Made by a program: the position numbers and the translations under genes
Part shown: positions 1 through 9,111 of the stretch, one piece after another
Position numbering within the stretch: the stretch's first letter is position 1
Layout: every line of letters begins with the position of its first letter
The notes under the pieces: model-generated
What the model saw: the letters and a program-made list of their open reading frames with translations, nothing else
What the model was told of the DNA's origin: nothing
Database searches by the model: none
Source of the DNA: Pectobacterium sp. PL152
Lineage (GTDB): Bacteria; Pseudomonadota; Gammaproteobacteria; Enterobacterales; Enterobacteriaceae
Direction: 5' to 3'
DNA length: 64,000 bases
Assembly (NCBI GenBank): GCA_021907015.1
Contig: CP091064.1
Coordinates: 1,674,001 to 1,738,000 of the forward strand

Positions 1-10
1 CACTAACTAA
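1..10 (+). CDS. surA: 3' end of the gene upstream of pdxA, probably surA (partial)
   Basis: The window opens with codons ACT AAC TAA, whose stop overlaps the pdxA ATG by one base (TAATG). In E. coli the gene immediately upstream of pdxA is surA, a periplasmic chaperone whose protein also ends in Asn. Only two codons and the stop are visible, so the identity rests on gene order alone. Confidence 0.4.
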
Positions 11-1011
11 TGCAGACTGAGAGCAATACACCACGCGTTGTGATCACCCCCGGCGAACCCGCCGGGATTGGCCCCGATCTGGTGGTTGCTCTGGCTCAGC
101 AGGCCTGGCCTGTGGAGCTGGTCATCTGTGCGGATCCTGACCTGTTATTAACTCGCGCATTGCAGCTGTCTATGCCGCTGACATTGCGCGACTATCAACC
201 CGGCCAGCCCGCACAGCCACAACAGGCAGGTAGCCTCACTATCCTGCCGATCGCCACATCGGCAACCGTCATTGCCAGCCAATTGAATGTCGCTAACAGC
301 GCTTATGTCGTTGAGACATTGGCTCGTGCTTGCGATGGCTGTCTGAACGGTGAATTCGCCGCGCTGATTACTGGCCCGGTACATAAAGGCATTATCAACG
401 ATGCTGGTGTTCCATTCAGCGGACACACTGAATTTTTCGCCGATCGCAGCCACTGTGACCGTGTTGTTATGATGCTGGCGACGGAAGAACTGCGTGTTGC
501 CTTAGCCACCACGCATCTGCCGCTTGCCGCCGTTTCTGCGGCTATTACCCGCCAGAGCCTGCACGAAGTCATCACGATTTTGCACCATGATTTGCAGACA
601 AAATTCGGCATCGTTCAACCGCAGATTTATGTTTGTGGATTGAACCCTCATGCCGGTGAAGGCGGCCATATGGGCCGTGAAGAGCTGGATGTGATTAACC
701 CTGCGCTGGACGAACTTCGGCAGCAGGGTATCACGCTGGTTGGGCCGCTGCCTACCGACACGCTTTTCCAGCCCAAATATCTGCAACACGCTGACGCCGT
801 GTTGGCGATGTACCACGATCAGGGGCTCCCAGTCCTGAAATATCAGGGCTTCGGGCGCGCCGTTAATATCACGCTGGGGTTACCTTTTATTCGCACATCA
901 GTTGACCACGGAACAGCACTTGAGCTGGCCGCAACGGGCAGTGCCGACCCCGGCAGCTTCATCACGGCATTAAATCTTGCCATTAAAATGATAAAACACA
1001 GTAATGAATAA
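10..1011 (+). CDS. pdxA: 4-hydroxythreonine-4-phosphate dehydrogenase PdxA
   Basis: PdxA oxidises 4-phosphohydroxy-threonine with NAD in the DXP-dependent pathway to pyridoxal 5'-phosphate, in the cytoplasm. The 333-residue protein matches the family length (E. coli about 329) and is colinear with it. The opening [12 protein letters not shown] is typical. The metal-binding histidines lie in GHTEFF (about 138-143), [12 protein letters not shown] (about 214-225) and [10 protein letters not shown] (about 272-281). The ATG overlaps the upstream stop by one base and the 3' end overlaps rsmA by 8 bases, so the gene belongs to a translationally coupled surA-pdxA-rsmA-apaG-apaH operon. No anomaly is seen. 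Confidence 0.97.
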   Translation: MQTESNTPRVVITPGEPAGIGPDLVVALAQQAWPVELVICADPDLLLTRALQLSMPLTLRDYQPGQPAQPQQAGSLTILPIATSATVIASQLNVANSAYVVETLARACDGCLNGEFAALITGPVHKGIINDAGVPFSGHTEFFADRSHCDRVVMMLATEELRVALATTHLPLAAVSAAITRQSLHEVITILHHDLQTKFGIVQPQIYVCGLNPHAGEGGHMGREELDVINPALDELRQQGITLVGPLPTDTLFQPKYLQHADAVLAMYHDQGLPVLKYQGFGRAVNITLGLPFIRTSVDHGTALELAATGSADPGSFITALNLAIKMIKHSNE

Positions 1012-1822
1012 TCGCGTACACCAAGGTCACTTCGCCCGTAAACGTTTTGGGCAAAACTTTTTAAACGATCACTTCGTGATCGATAGCATCGTCTCGGCTA
1101 TTCACCCTCAGCCAGGACAGGCAGTCGTAGAGATCGGCCCCGGCCTCGGTGCACTGACCGCGCCTGTCGGCGAACGGATGGATCGTTTCACCGTTATTGA
1201 GCTGGACAGGGATCTGGCCGCGCGGTTGGAAACACATCCGACGCTGAAAGATAAGCTGACAATTATTCAGCAAGATGCCATGACGATCGATTTCGCCGCG
1301 CTCGCTGAGCAAGCCGGCCAACCGCTGCGCGTTTTTGGCAACCTGCCGTATAATATTTCCACACCGCTGATGTTCCACCTGTTCAGCTATACTCAATCTA
1401 TCCACGACATGCACTTTATGTTGCAGAAAGAAGTGGTTAACCGTTTGGTTGCAGGGCCGAACAGCAAAGCGTTCGGACGCCTGAGCGTTATGGCGCAGTA
1501 TTATTGTCAGGTGATTCCGGTGCTTGAAGTGCCGCCAGAGGCCTTCAAGCCCGCACCTAAAGTTGATTCCGCCGTAGTGCGGCTCGTGCCTCATGCCGAG
1601 ATCCCCTACCCGGTCAGCGACATTCGCGTGCTAAGCCGCATCACGACGGAAGCATTTAACCAGCGCCGTAAGACACTGCGTAACAGTCTGGGCAATCTGT
1701 TCACCCCAGACGTGCTCGCTGAACTGGGGATCGATGCCACCAGCCGCGCAGAGAATGTGTCCGTTGAGCAATATTGCCGATTGGCTAACTGGTTAAGTGA
1801 GCATCCGGCAAAACAGGAATAA
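1004..1822 (+). CDS. rsmA: 16S rRNA dimethyladenosine transferase RsmA (KsgA)
   Basis: RsmA dimethylates two adjacent adenosines in the 3' terminal hairpin of 16S rRNA (A1518/A1519 in E. coli), using SAM late in 30S assembly. The 272-residue protein has the Rossmann SAM-binding motif [11 protein letters not shown] (about 42-52) and the catalytic NLPYNIST (about 113-120), followed by the C-terminal helical domain. Its start lies inside pdxA (8-base overlap) and apaG begins 12 bases after its stop, so all are probably co-transcribed. Length and motifs are ordinary. Confidence 0.97.
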   Translation: MNNRVHQGHFARKRFGQNFLNDHFVIDSIVSAIHPQPGQAVVEIGPGLGALTAPVGERMDRFTVIELDRDLAARLETHPTLKDKLTIIQQDAMTIDFAALAEQAGQPLRVFGNLPYNISTPLMFHLFSYTQSIHDMHFMLQKEVVNRLVAGPNSKAFGRLSVMAQYYCQVIPVLEVPPEAFKPAPKVDSAVVRLVPHAEIPYPVSDIRVLSRITTEAFNQRRKTLRNSLGNLFTPDVLAELGIDATSRAENVSVEQYCRLANWLSEHPAKQE

Positions 1823-1834
1823 CTGGAGTTCATC

Positions 1835-2212
1835 ATGATTAATGCGCCCCGTGTTTGTGTACAGGTTCAGAGCTTCTACGTGGAATCACAATCGGAGCCT
1901 GATGAAGAACGTTTCGTGTTTGCTTACACGATTACGGTTCGCAATCTGGGGCGTCATGAAGTCCAGCTTTTGGGGCGTTATTGGCTGATCACCAACGGTA
2001 ACGGCCGACAGACTGAAGTTCAGGGTGAAGGCGTGGTCGGCGAACAGCCGATTATCCACCCTGGCAGTGAATTCCAATATACCAGCGGTGCCGTCATAGA
2101 AACGCCCCTCGGTACAATGGAAGGCCACTACCATATGACTGACCATCAGGGTAACGCGTTTCAGGTTTCCATCCCCGTTTTCCGTCTGGCTATCCCTTCA
2201 CTGATACATTAA
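1835..2212 (+). CDS. apaG: ApaG domain protein (Co2+/Mg2+ efflux-associated)
   Basis: ApaG is a small all-beta, fibronectin-III-like protein of uncertain biochemical role, linked genetically to cobalt and magnesium homeostasis. The 125 residues match the family length. Typical segments include the N-terminal [22 protein letters not shown], of which the ESQS...FAYTIT part is most conserved, and the GxGVVGEQPxIxPG region near residues 65-80. A purine-rich GGAG lies upstream of the ATG at 1835. It is 12 bases after rsmA and 2 bases before apaH, the standard enterobacterial order. Confidence 0.94.
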   Translation: MINAPRVCVQVQSFYVESQSEPDEERFVFAYTITVRNLGRHEVQLLGRYWLITNGNGRQTEVQGEGVVGEQPIIHPGSEFQYTSGAVIETPLGTMEGHYHMTDHQGNAFQVSIPVFRLAIPSLIH

Positions 2213-2214
2213 TT

Positions 2215-3072
2215 ATGTCTACCTATTTAGTTGGCGATGTTCACGGCTGTTTAGTTGAACTCAAAGCGCTATTGGCGCAAGTTTCCTTTAATCCGGAGCA
2301 AGATACGCTGTGGTTAACCGGCGATTTAGTCGCACGCGGCCCGGATTCGCTTCAGGTTCTGCGCTTCGTTCGCTCTCTCGGTCCTGCTGTTCGCATGGTG
2401 CTCGGCAACCACGACCTGCACCTGTTGGCCGTTTATGCTGGCATCAGCCGCAACAAACCGAAAGATCGTATCAGCGATCTCCTCACCGCACCGGACGCAG
2501 ACGAGCTCATCAACTGGCTACGCCGCCAGCCGATCCTACAGGTCGATGACGATCTGAAGCTGGTGATGGCGCATGCGGGCATCACGCCGCAGTGGGATCT
2601 CCCCACTGCACAGATGTGCGCTCGAGAAGTCGAATCGATCCTGAGCAGCGACAGCTATCCGCTTTTCCTCGATGCGATGTATGGCGATATGCCGAATCAC
2701 TGGAGCCCGGAACTTAGCGGCCTGGCACGTCTACGCTTTAGCACCAACGTCTTTACCCGTATGCGCTACTGCTTCTCCGGCGGGCAACTGGATATGCTCT
2801 GTAAAGAGCCACCGACTCAGGCCCCTTCTCTGCTAAAACCGTGGTTTGAGCTGCCAAGTCAGGTTGCCGGGGAATATGCTATTGCCTTCGGTCACTGGGC
2901 ATCGCTGGAAGGGAAAGGCACACCGGAAAATATTTACGCGCTGGATACCGGGTGCTGTTGGGGGGGAGAGCTGACTATGCTGCGTTGGGACGATAAGCGC
3001 TATTTCACGCAGTCGTCACTTTCATCAAGCACTTCATCAAATACCGAATCTTCTGGTGATATCGCGCTCTGA
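2215..3072 (+). CDS. apaH: Bis(5'-nucleosyl)-tetraphosphatase (symmetrical) ApaH
   Basis: ApaH hydrolyses Ap4A to two ADP and also removes Np4 caps from RNA. The 285-residue protein shows the calcineurin-like metallophosphatase motifs in order: GDVHGC (7-12), [10 protein letters not shown] (about 36-45), GNHD (about 64-67) and AHAG (about 119-122). It is about five residues longer than E. coli ApaH because of a Ser-rich C-terminal tail ([16 protein letters not shown]), which is probably disordered. It is the last gene of the pdxA operon and starts 2 bases after apaG. Confidence 0.96.
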   Translation: MSTYLVGDVHGCLVELKALLAQVSFNPEQDTLWLTGDLVARGPDSLQVLRFVRSLGPAVRMVLGNHDLHLLAVYAGISRNKPKDRISDLLTAPDADELINWLRRQPILQVDDDLKLVMAHAGITPQWDLPTAQMCAREVESILSSDSYPLFLDAMYGDMPNHWSPELSGLARLRFSTNVFTRMRYCFSGGQLDMLCKEPPTQAPSLLKPWFELPSQVAGEYAIAFGHWASLEGKGTPENIYALDTGCCWGGELTMLRWDDKRYFTQSSLSSSTSSNTESSGDIAL

Positions 3073-3110
3073 ACGGGCGGATTCATACGCTCATGTACAG
3101 CGCACCACCG

Positions 3111-3305
3111 TTACAGAAAGGGGAAGGCCGTCCCAGACTGAACCTTTTTGGACGGTGGTGCAGCTGACTCCTCGGCGGGAATCGACCAGATACCGCCGCC
3201 AAGAAATCCGGCCAGACCAACGGCTTCTACGTTGCCTGATGGTAATTCTCGGCGGCGTGGATCGCTCAGGCGGTCAGTATTCAGATTACTTTTTCTATTC
3301 GTCAT
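3111..3305 (-). CDS. Possible small protein of 64 residues, unknown function
   Basis: This short ORF lies antisense to and beyond the 3' end of apaH. It has an ATG at 3305 with a good Shine-Dalgarno (TAGGAGA) at suitable spacing. The product starts MTNRKSNLNTDRLSDPRRRE, has a Gly-rich hydrophobic centre (GLAGFLGGGIW) and no cysteine. The last codons fall within one arm of a long inverted repeat (CACCACCGT near 3102 and ACGGTGGTG near 3152). I do not recognise the family. A basic N-terminus and Gly-rich core would suit a small membrane-active or bacteriocin-like peptide, but that is speculation; the ORF may be chance. Confidence 0.35.
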   Translation of the reverse strand: MTNRKSNLNTDRLSDPRRRELPSGNVEAVGLAGFLGGGIWSIPAEESAAPPSKKVQSGTAFPFL

Positions 3306-3443
3306 GCTTACTGTCTCCTATCTATCAAACACAGCGGCTTAACGACATCTCAATTTAACGACGAAAGCCGCTACTCGTTGTCATACTAGCGATGATAGAT
3401 GACGGAAATGTGACCCATTCCGGCTAAAAATGGAGAGTCTCTC

Positions 3444-3967
3444 TCATTGTGGTTGCTTATGGGTTGCAACAGCAGGTTTTGCCAGCGGCGGAGAAGCCGC
3501 AGAGTATTGCACCACCAGCATCCCCATCACGATTAACGCGACGCCTGCTATCCGCCCCAGCGTCGCAGGCTTCACCGCCAGCCCCATCAAGCCAAAATGA
3601 TCGATAATCAGCGATGCCACCACCTGACCAGCAATCACACAGACAATAAAGCCTGAGGCACCGAGCTTTGGCGTCAGCAATAACGCGGCGGTGATATAAG
3701 CGACGCCCGCCACGCCACCCAGCCAAATCCACCACGGCCCCTGCAAAGCGGGACCGACCGTAGGCGTCGGTATCCTGGCTGCAAACAGGATCGGTAACAG
3801 TACACAAATACTGACCAGCAGTGAGACCAGCGTGGCCCACAGTGGATGACCTAACGCGCGCGCCAGCGCCGCATTGCTGGCAGCCTGAAAGGCACAATGC
3901 TCCCGGCAAGCACAGCAATACCCAGCGGCAGCAGTAATGAGAGAGAAAAAGAAGAGAATAACGACAT
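3444..3967 (-). pseudogene. DMT-superfamily transporter (DUF606/YdcZ type), frameshifted
   Basis: The downstream frame encodes most of a small drug/metabolite-type membrane protein with ALGHPLWATLVSLLVS, GGVAGVAYITAALLL and GFIVCVIAGQVVASLI segments, as in the DUF606 (YdcZ) family. The natural start appears to be the ATG at 3967 with AGGGG just upstream, in a different frame, giving MSLFSS followed by a hydrophobic stretch ending GIAVLAGSIVPF. Adding one C near 3887 (CCTTTCAGG to CCTTTCCAGG) joins this to QAASNAALAR and restores about 174 residues. An uninterrupted ORF reaching 4025 exists only in the shifted frame and carries an implausible Cys-rich start (YCCACREHC). The gene is divergent from a LysR regulator that may control it. 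Substrate unknown. Confidence 0.75.
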
Positions 3968-4077
3968 GGAACCCCTGGCTCACACTATAAAGTTCACAAC
4001 GTAATTGGGATGTTCCAATACTCACCTATCCACTACACTGATGGAAATTCGTATTTTATAATTAAGGTATGCATAGA

Positions 4078-4983
4078 ATGGATGATTTGCGTCGTATCGA
4101 TATGAATCTGCTGTTAACGCTGCATGCGCTGTTGACGGAAAAACACGTCACGCGGGCAGCACTGCGTCTGCACCGCAGTCAGCCTGCAGTCAGCCATTCA
4201 CTATCACAGCTTCGCCAGATTTTTAACGATCCGCTGCTAGTCCGGCGTGAAGTTGGCCTGACGCTGACGACCCGCGCTCAGGCGCTACTCGATCCGCTGG
4301 AACAGGCGCTGGATCAGTTGAACGGGCTCATCCAGACACCGCAGTTCGATCCGCGCCATACCACGCGGCATTTCCGTTTAGCGCTCTCCGATTACGGTAC
4401 GAATGCCGTCTTGCCAACGCTCATGCAGCATCTGCGCGCGCAGGCACCCGGCATTTCGCTGGCCGTCAGTCATGCCGGTCGTGAAATGATGCTGGCACAG
4501 TTGATCGATGGAGAAATCGACTTAGGTCTCGGTGTTTTCCCCACACGCCCACCCGAGGTGCACGCCAAGCTTCTCTTTGAAGAGCAGTTTGCCTGTCTGG
4601 CCGACCATGCCACACTGCCAGAAAACGGTACGCTGTCGCTTGAGGCGTGGCTGGAGCGGCCGCATGTTCTGGTCACCATGCATCCTGATTCTGCCAATGA
4701 AGTTGACAACACGCTGGCTGCAAGCGGCCTGTCGCGTAATGTGGTGCTAACGCTGCCCCACTGGCATGCCGCCATCAACCTCATTGCCGGAACTGATCTG
4801 ATTTTAACTGCCGCGCTGCGTAGCATGGCGCGGGTTAATACGCCCGACTTGCACATTTTTTCGCCCCCATTCACGATACCCGACTTTGCCTTCCAGCAGG
4901 TATGGCACACGCGACGCGAGAGCGATCCTGCGCATCGCTGGCTGAGACAAGCCATTTGGGAAAGTTGTCAGGCGGCAAATTAA
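4078..4983 (+). CDS. LysR-family transcriptional regulator
   Basis: The protein has an N-terminal winged helix-turn-helix (MDDLRRIDMNLLLTLHALL, then HRSQPAVSHSLSQLR as recognition region, about residues 25-45) and a C-terminal effector-binding domain. About 301 residues is normal for LysR proteins. I prefer the ATG at 4078 over 4069 because AAGG at about 4062-4066 is correctly spaced only for the later start. It is divergent from the DMT transporter gene with about 110 bases between starts, the usual layout for a LysR protein and its target. The RIDMNLLLTLHALL beginning resembles NodD/LinR-like branches. The effector cannot be inferred. Confidence 0.88.
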   Translation: MDDLRRIDMNLLLTLHALLTEKHVTRAALRLHRSQPAVSHSLSQLRQIFNDPLLVRREVGLTLTTRAQALLDPLEQALDQLNGLIQTPQFDPRHTTRHFRLALSDYGTNAVLPTLMQHLRAQAPGISLAVSHAGREMMLAQLIDGEIDLGLGVFPTRPPEVHAKLLFEEQFACLADHATLPENGTLSLEAWLERPHVLVTMHPDSANEVDNTLAASGLSRNVVLTLPHWHAAINLIAGTDLILTAALRSMARVNTPDLHIFSPPFTIPDFAFQQVWHTRRESDPAHRWLRQAIWESCQAAN

Positions 4984-5003
4984 AAACACCGGGTCAGAAA
5001 ACG

Positions 5004-5026
5004 AAAAACCCGCACAAGGCGGGTTT
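5004..5026 (-). terminator. Rho-independent terminator of folA
   Basis: The stem AAACCCGC / GCGGGTTT with a 5-base loop is followed on the minus strand by TTTTTCGTTTT. On the plus strand the U-tract is short (TTTGG), so it mainly serves folA and only weakly the convergent LysR gene. Confidence 0.85.
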
Positions 5027-5069
5027 GGCGAGCATCGTATGTCGACAGCGCTCTTGCAGGAAAGCGCGC

Positions 5070-5552
5070 TTAGCGACGTTCCAGAATTTCGAAGCAGTAA
5101 CTGTGTGAGTTACACTCGTCAGCATCATGGAATTCGCTGAAAACAGACTGCCATTCATCCGGCTCGTAGTCAGGGAAATGCGTATCGCCTTCCACTTCAG
5201 CATCAATGTGCGTCAGGTAGAGACGATTGGCCTGCGCCAGCATTTGCTGATAAATACTACCGCCGCCAATCACCATCACTTCCTCAACGTCGCCTGCCGC
5301 CGCCAGCGCAGCGTCCAGCGAAGAGACCCAGGTCACACGATCGTCATCACCGGGATGATTGCTGACGACAATGTTCAGTCGGCCGGGCAGCGGCTGACCG
5401 ATAGAACGAAAAGTATTACGCCCCATAATAATCGGCTTATTCAGCGTATTACGCTTAAACCACGCCAGATCGGCGGGCAAATGCCACGGCATCGCGTTTT
5501 CCATGCCAATCACGCGATCCACTGCCAGTGCAGCAATCAAACTAATAACCAT
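5070..5552 (-). CDS. folA: Dihydrofolate reductase
   Basis: FolA reduces dihydrofolate to tetrahydrofolate with NADPH and is the target of trimethoprim. The 160-residue chromosomal-type enzyme shows the Met20 loop and catalytic acid region ([16 protein letters not shown], Asp near residue 27), the NADPH-binding GRNTFRSIG (about 43-51), and [14 protein letters not shown] (about 92-105). The length equals that of E. coli (159) within one residue. A terminator follows at 5004-5026. In E. coli folA lies directly after apaH; here about 2 kb of accessory genes separate them. Confidence 0.97.
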   Translation of the reverse strand: MVISLIAALAVDRVIGMENAMPWHLPADLAWFKRNTLNKPIIMGRNTFRSIGQPLPGRLNIVVSNHPGDDDRVTWVSSLDAALAAAGDVEEVMVIGGGSIYQQMLAQANRLYLTHIDAEVEGDTHFPDYEPDEWQSVFSEFHDADECNSHSYCFEILERR

Positions 5553-5649
5553 GGTGAAAAACCCTGTAGGTCAGAAAATTGCTGACACTATACGGAAAGC
5601 CCTTTCGCTCGTCGATATAGATACGAGACCGAAACGTAATATAAGAGTT

Positions 5650-6120
5650 TTATACTCCTGGTCGTTTGCGGTAGAGCCAGATTCCCGGTAAAGACAGGCC
5701 GATAGAGAGCGCACCAACGATAAAACTGGCCTTCAGGAAGTTGGTCATCATGACGTTCATCAGCGCTTCGCTGTAGCCAAGATGCGAGATTTCCACCACC
5801 GAAATCATCGCCGTGTAGGCGGAAATACCGGGAAACATCGGGATCACAGCCGCTACGGTGAAGACTTTCGGGTGCGCCAGCAGCCAGCGTGACCAGCGAA
5901 TACCGATGATGCCAATCAGGATTGCCGCCAGAAACGACGCCCACTCAATATTCATACCGAAATGTATCGCCAGAAACCGTACGCCGTGCCCGACGCCGCC
6001 CAACAGCGCACAGTAAGGCAGCACTTTCAGCGGTACGTTGAAGACCATCGCAAAGCCCAGCGCAGGGACCGCCGCCAGCACCATATCCTGCAAGAGTGCC
6101 CACAGTAAACTTAAGCCCAT
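5650..6120 (-). CDS. yjjB: Threonine/serine exporter small subunit YjjB (DUF3815)
   Basis: YjjB is the small membrane component of a split ThrE-type exporter working with YjjP; in E. coli the pair exports succinate under anaerobiosis, and the fold family (ThrE_2) is linked to Thr/Ser export. The product is about 156 residues, nearly all hydrophobic, with the conserved [20 protein letters not shown] and [19 protein letters not shown]. The ATG at 6120 overlaps the yjjP stop by 10 bases and has GGGGG about 8 bases upstream. A GTG at 6135 in the same frame is possible but less likely. Translational coupling with yjjP is expected. Confidence 0.92.
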   Translation of the reverse strand: MGLSLLWALLQDMVLAAVPALGFAMVFNVPLKVLPYCALLGGVGHGVRFLAIHFGMNIEWASFLAAILIGIIGIRWSRWLLAHPKVFTVAAVIPMFPGISAYTAMISVVEISHLGYSEALMNVMMTNFLKASFIVGALSIGLSLPGIWLYRKRPGV

Positions 6121-6932
6121 CCGCGTAACCCCCACAGCGACATCGCCATCACCACGCCAATACAGGTTGCCAGCGTCAGTAAACTCGCGACCGTCCAGCG
6201 CGCCAGACCGGTATTCACGTGGCCTTTAAACATATCCGCTACGGCGTTAATCAGCGGAAAACCGGGAACCAGCAGCAGCACGCTCGCCGCCATCGCCACC
6301 GTCGAGGTTTGAGAAAAAGTGGGTAAACGCATTAACAGCCCGGATGCCGACGTCGCGACAAATGCCGTAATGCAGAAGTTAATCAACGGATTCAGATGTC
6401 GCGCCGTAAAAACCTGCCGGACGTACATTGCCAGACCGCTGGCAATCAGCGTGACGATAAACGCGTCCCACCCGCCGCCGTTCAAACGGCTGAAGCAGCC
6501 GCAGGAGAGCGCCACAACGGAAACCATCAGCCAGCGCGGGTAGCGCAAGGGTTTGATATTCCCCAGACGCTTTTCCACACCCGCCACATCCAGCAATTTA
6601 TGCTCGGCCATGATGACCGCATGCTGAACTTCAATGACGACGTGCATATTAATGCCACGGTCCACATTTTTACGTGTCGACGTCAGGCAATGCCCTTGCA
6701 TGATAGTGGTCAGGACAATCGAGTTTGCCGAGATTGAACTCTCGACGCTATCAGCGCCCAGAGCCATACCCAGCCGCGACGATAGCTGTTCCACGACCAT
6801 ACTCTCCGCACCATGCTGTAACAGCAGCAGCGCACACTGGATGCACAGCCGGGTTATTTCCCGCTGCTGTGGCGCTTCACCCATCCGTTTTGTATTACTG
6901 AGTAATTCACGGTTCTCACATTCACTGACCAT
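6111..6932 (-). CDS. yjjP: Threonine/serine exporter large subunit YjjP (ThrE family)
   Basis: YjjP is the large subunit of the two-part ThrE-type inner-membrane exporter. The 273-residue protein aligns with E. coli YjjP (256): [19 protein letters not shown], the soluble domain with [33 protein letters not shown], then five or so membrane segments ending GLRGW. About 17 extra N-terminal residues depend on the chosen start; the ATG at 6884 would give the shorter form, but its Shine-Dalgarno is poor. It is followed by yjjB with overlapping codons. In E. coli this pair sits elsewhere on the chromosome. Confidence 0.92.
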   Translation of the reverse strand: MVSECENRELLSNTKRMGEAPQQREITRLCIQCALLLLQHGAESMVVEQLSSRLGMALGADSVESSISANSIVLTTIMQGHCLTSTRKNVDRGINMHVVIEVQHAVIMAEHKLLDVAGVEKRLGNIKPLRYPRWLMVSVVALSCGCFSRLNGGGWDAFIVTLIASGLAMYVRQVFTARHLNPLINFCITAFVATSASGLLMRLPTFSQTSTVAMAASVLLLVPGFPLINAVADMFKGHVNTGLARWTVASLLTLATCIGVVMAMSLWGLRGWA

Positions 6933-7087
6933 GTTGTTATCTCAACCCGCCCCTGAAATTAACCACAAAAAATTAAAGGACAATTGTTAACATATCGCCG
7001 CCGAATAACCAATAAGTGTGATGCGAATTCATTATTCTGGCGCTATCATTTCAAACGCATTGACTATTTTCACGCTCAGGAATGATC

Positions 7088-7702
7088 ATGTTAGAAACAT
7101 CGCTGTTTGTCGCGACCATCGCCACGCTGGGAATGATCTCTCCCGGCCCCGACTTTTTCCTCGTCATCAGGAATGCCGCGCGTTACCCGCGCGTCGCCGC
7201 GCTGATGACCGCGTTCGGCGTAGTCTGCGGTGTGGCAACGCATATGGCGTACTGCGTCGCCGGGCTCGCTGTCGTCATCACCACCACACCGTGGCTGTTT
7301 AATGTACTGAAATATGCAGGCGCCGCCTATCTGATCTGGATCGGTATTCAAGCGTTATTCGCGCGCGGTGGCAGCAAGATGGACGTATCGAACCTGGTGC
7401 AACAAAGCGTCAGTCTGAAAAAAGCGTTCCTGCAAGGTTACCTCTGCAACCTGCTTAATCCAAAGGCTACACTGTTCTTTCTGGCGATGTTCACGCAGGT
7501 TTTGAATATTCACTCCGGCATCGGTGAAAAGCTGTGGTACGCCATGATTATCTTGCTGCTATCTGCCGTCTGGTGGCCGCTGTTAGTGGTGCTTTTCCAA
7601 AGCGAACCCGTGCGGCGTGGGTTGGCTAAAGTGCAAAAACTGGTGGATAAGCTGCTAGGAACGGTATTGATCGCATTGGGCATCAAGGTGGCACTGGGGT
7701 GA
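7088..7702 (+). CDS. LysE/RhtB-family amino-acid exporter
   Basis: This is an inner-membrane exporter of about 204 residues with the family signature SPGPDFFLVIRNAARYPRVA near the N-terminus, LKYAGAAYLIWIGIQAL (about 70-87), a central NPKATLFFLAMFTQV and a C-terminal LGTVLIALGIKVAL. Six membrane segments are expected. AGGA lies six bases upstream of the ATG at 7088, which suits that start better than 7082. Divergent from yjjP. RhtB-type members export threonine, homoserine, leucine or other residues; which one applies here cannot be told, so I give no symbol. Confidence 0.9.
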   Translation: MLETSLFVATIATLGMISPGPDFFLVIRNAARYPRVAALMTAFGVVCGVATHMAYCVAGLAVVITTTPWLFNVLKYAGAAYLIWIGIQALFARGGSKMDVSNLVQQSVSLKKAFLQGYLCNLLNPKATLFFLAMFTQVLNIHSGIGEKLWYAMIILLLSAVWWPLLVVLFQSEPVRRGLAKVQKLVDKLLGTVLIALGIKVALG

Positions 7703-7749
7703 GATTGTCACCAGGCTTGCTCGCCTGTCGCCGTCTGGATTGAGATAAA

Positions 7750-7776
7750 AACCCCCTCGATTTTCACCGAAGGGGT
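7750..7776. terminator. Bidirectional Rho-independent terminator
   Basis: The inverted repeat AACCCC...CG / CG...GGGGTT with an A-rich left flank and T-containing right flank lies between the LysE-type exporter (+) and the VOC gene (-), which converge here. Confidence 0.75.
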
Positions 7777-7799
7777 TATGTTCTTATCCTGACGCTAGC

Positions 7800-8168
7800 T
7801 TAGTAGCTGGCATAATAAACACGTAACCGATGGTGATCGGGATCGAGTGCTACGAATGTCAGGCCAAAATCCATCTGGGTGATATCCTGAGCGATAGTCA
7901 TATCCCGTGCCTTCCAGTTTTCATAAATCGCGTTCAGTGCGACCTCACTCTCGACACGAATGGCTAATTCGCTACCACCGCCCGCCAGTTGGGTTAGCGG
8001 TTTAACCTCATGCTTAGACCACAACCCCAATAACAGCCCTGAGTCAAAGGCAAACATGGCAAAGTTTTCCGACTTCTCAACAGGCTGAAAATCAAACAGT
8101 TCACGATAGAAACGTTCGCTGGTAACGGCATCTTCCACATATAAAATAATAAAATTTGGTGCGTTCAT
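7800..8168 (-). CDS. VOC (glyoxalase/bleomycin-resistance fold) protein
   Basis: The product of about 122 residues has the glyoxalase-fold pattern MNAPNFIILYVEDAVTSERF, FYRELFDFQPVEKS, and the closing VALDPDHHRLRVYYA. The ATG at 8168 has AGGGAG correctly spaced; an upstream in-frame start at 8249 gives an unrelated, poorly conserved leader. It lies about 100 bases downstream of a WYL-domain regulator on the same strand, so the two may form a unit. VOC proteins range from drug-binding proteins to dioxygenases; no catalytic assignment is justified. Confidence 0.85.
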   Translation of the reverse strand: MNAPNFIILYVEDAVTSERFYRELFDFQPVEKSENFAMFAFDSGLLLGLWSKHEVKPLTQLAGGGSELAIRVESEVALNAIYENWKARDMTIAQDITQMDFGLTFVALDPDHHRLRVYYASY

Positions 8169-8265
8169 CAGAGACTCCCTGTAATCAGGTGGGTAATAAG
8201 CAGAAGGCTTCTGCTTGCCTGAATGCATCGTAGTACGCACTGATGTCAATTTCTGTCAGTAGCCA

Positions 8266-8955
8266 TTACTGCTGAGGAATGTCCTCTTTTTCATGCCATT
8301 CTTTTAATAACTGCTGGCGACGACGAGGATAACGCTGCTCCAACACCGTCATACTACGGATGCGTTCAGCCCTGAAGTGACGAAACTGCTGACGGCGTTC
8401 GCACCAGGCGGCAATCACATGCGTTTGATCGAAAAATCCCAATGCAAACGGCCAGATAATTCGGAGAGACTCATTGCCCTGCAGGTCACAATAAGCAATC
8501 TCCGTACGACGTTCTGCCCGAATAGCGTAACGTAAGGCTGATAAGTCGATAGCAACAGCGGGAGTAAATTCCGCTTTACCCACTAATAGTCCTGAAGAAT
8601 CAAGCGCGTTACGCAACTCTGGTGGTAATACCGCGGCAATCTTCATCAATGCATTACGGGCTGCCCCCGCCAAACGCTCATCGGTTCTTCGGACGACCCA
8701 GCGCGAACCCAACACTAATGCTTCAATTTCCTCTTCTGAAAACATCAGAGGGGGCAGTATGAACCCTGGGCGCAGGATATAACCTAATCCCGCCTCACCC
8801 TCAATATGCGCTCCCTGCAACTGTAGCGTGGCAATATCACGATAGACCGTTCTCTGGCTCACACTTAACTTTTCCGCCAAATACGCTCCTGTTACGGGAA
8901 AGCGGTGATGGCGTAATATCTGTAAAAGCTCAAGCAAACGCTGCGTTCTGGACAT
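8266..8955 (-). CDS. YafY-type HTH and WYL domain transcriptional regulator
   Basis: The N-terminus carries a DeoR-like winged helix (RTQRLLELLQILRHHRFPVT, then LAEKLSVSQRTVYRDIATL, about residues 5-50) and the C-terminal half a WYL-type ligand domain (IAYCDLQGNESLRIIWPFAL, about 155-175; then HVIAAWCERRQQFRHFRAERI). About 229 residues is typical of YafY-like proteins. Two adjacent ATG codons are possible; the second at 8955 is better spaced from AGGGTGAG. The gene precedes the VOC gene. WYL domains bind nucleic acid or small molecules; the signal is unknown. Confidence 0.88.
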   Translation of the reverse strand: MSRTQRLLELLQILRHHRFPVTGAYLAEKLSVSQRTVYRDIATLQLQGAHIEGEAGLGYILRPGFILPPLMFSEEEIEALVLGSRWVVRRTDERLAGAARNALMKIAAVLPPELRNALDSSGLLVGKAEFTPAVAIDLSALRYAIRAERRTEIAYCDLQGNESLRIIWPFALGFFDQTHVIAAWCERRQQFRHFRAERIRSMTVLEQRYPRRRQQLLKEWHEKEDIPQQ

Positions 8956-9044
8956 CATCTCACCCTGATTTCAGGCATAGGAAACTTACTCAATACCTGC
9001 CTCAAAACCGAGTGGCAGAGGATTTCAGGCTACACAAAAATACA

Positions 9045-9078
9045 AAAAAGCCAGCGCTGTTGCCAACGCTGGCTTTTT
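9045..9078. terminator. Rho-independent terminator after carB
   Basis: A 12-base-pair stem (AAAAAGCCAGCG / CGCTGGCTTTTT) with a 10-base loop has U-tracts on both strands. It ends carAB transcription about 35 bases after the carB stop. Confidence 0.9.
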
Positions 9079-9111
9079 CTTATCGGCTTACTGCCTACCG
9101 GGGTCGGTCAA

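Noticed and set aside
3056..3358. 100-residue plus-strand ORF after apaH
   Set aside because: Overlaps the apaH end without a ribosome-binding site; Arg-rich low-complexity. The minus-strand ORF here is more credible.
3444..4025. Intact 193-residue DMT transporter
   Set aside because: The N-terminal 45 residues are out of frame with the natural start at 3967; the gene is better read as frameshifted.
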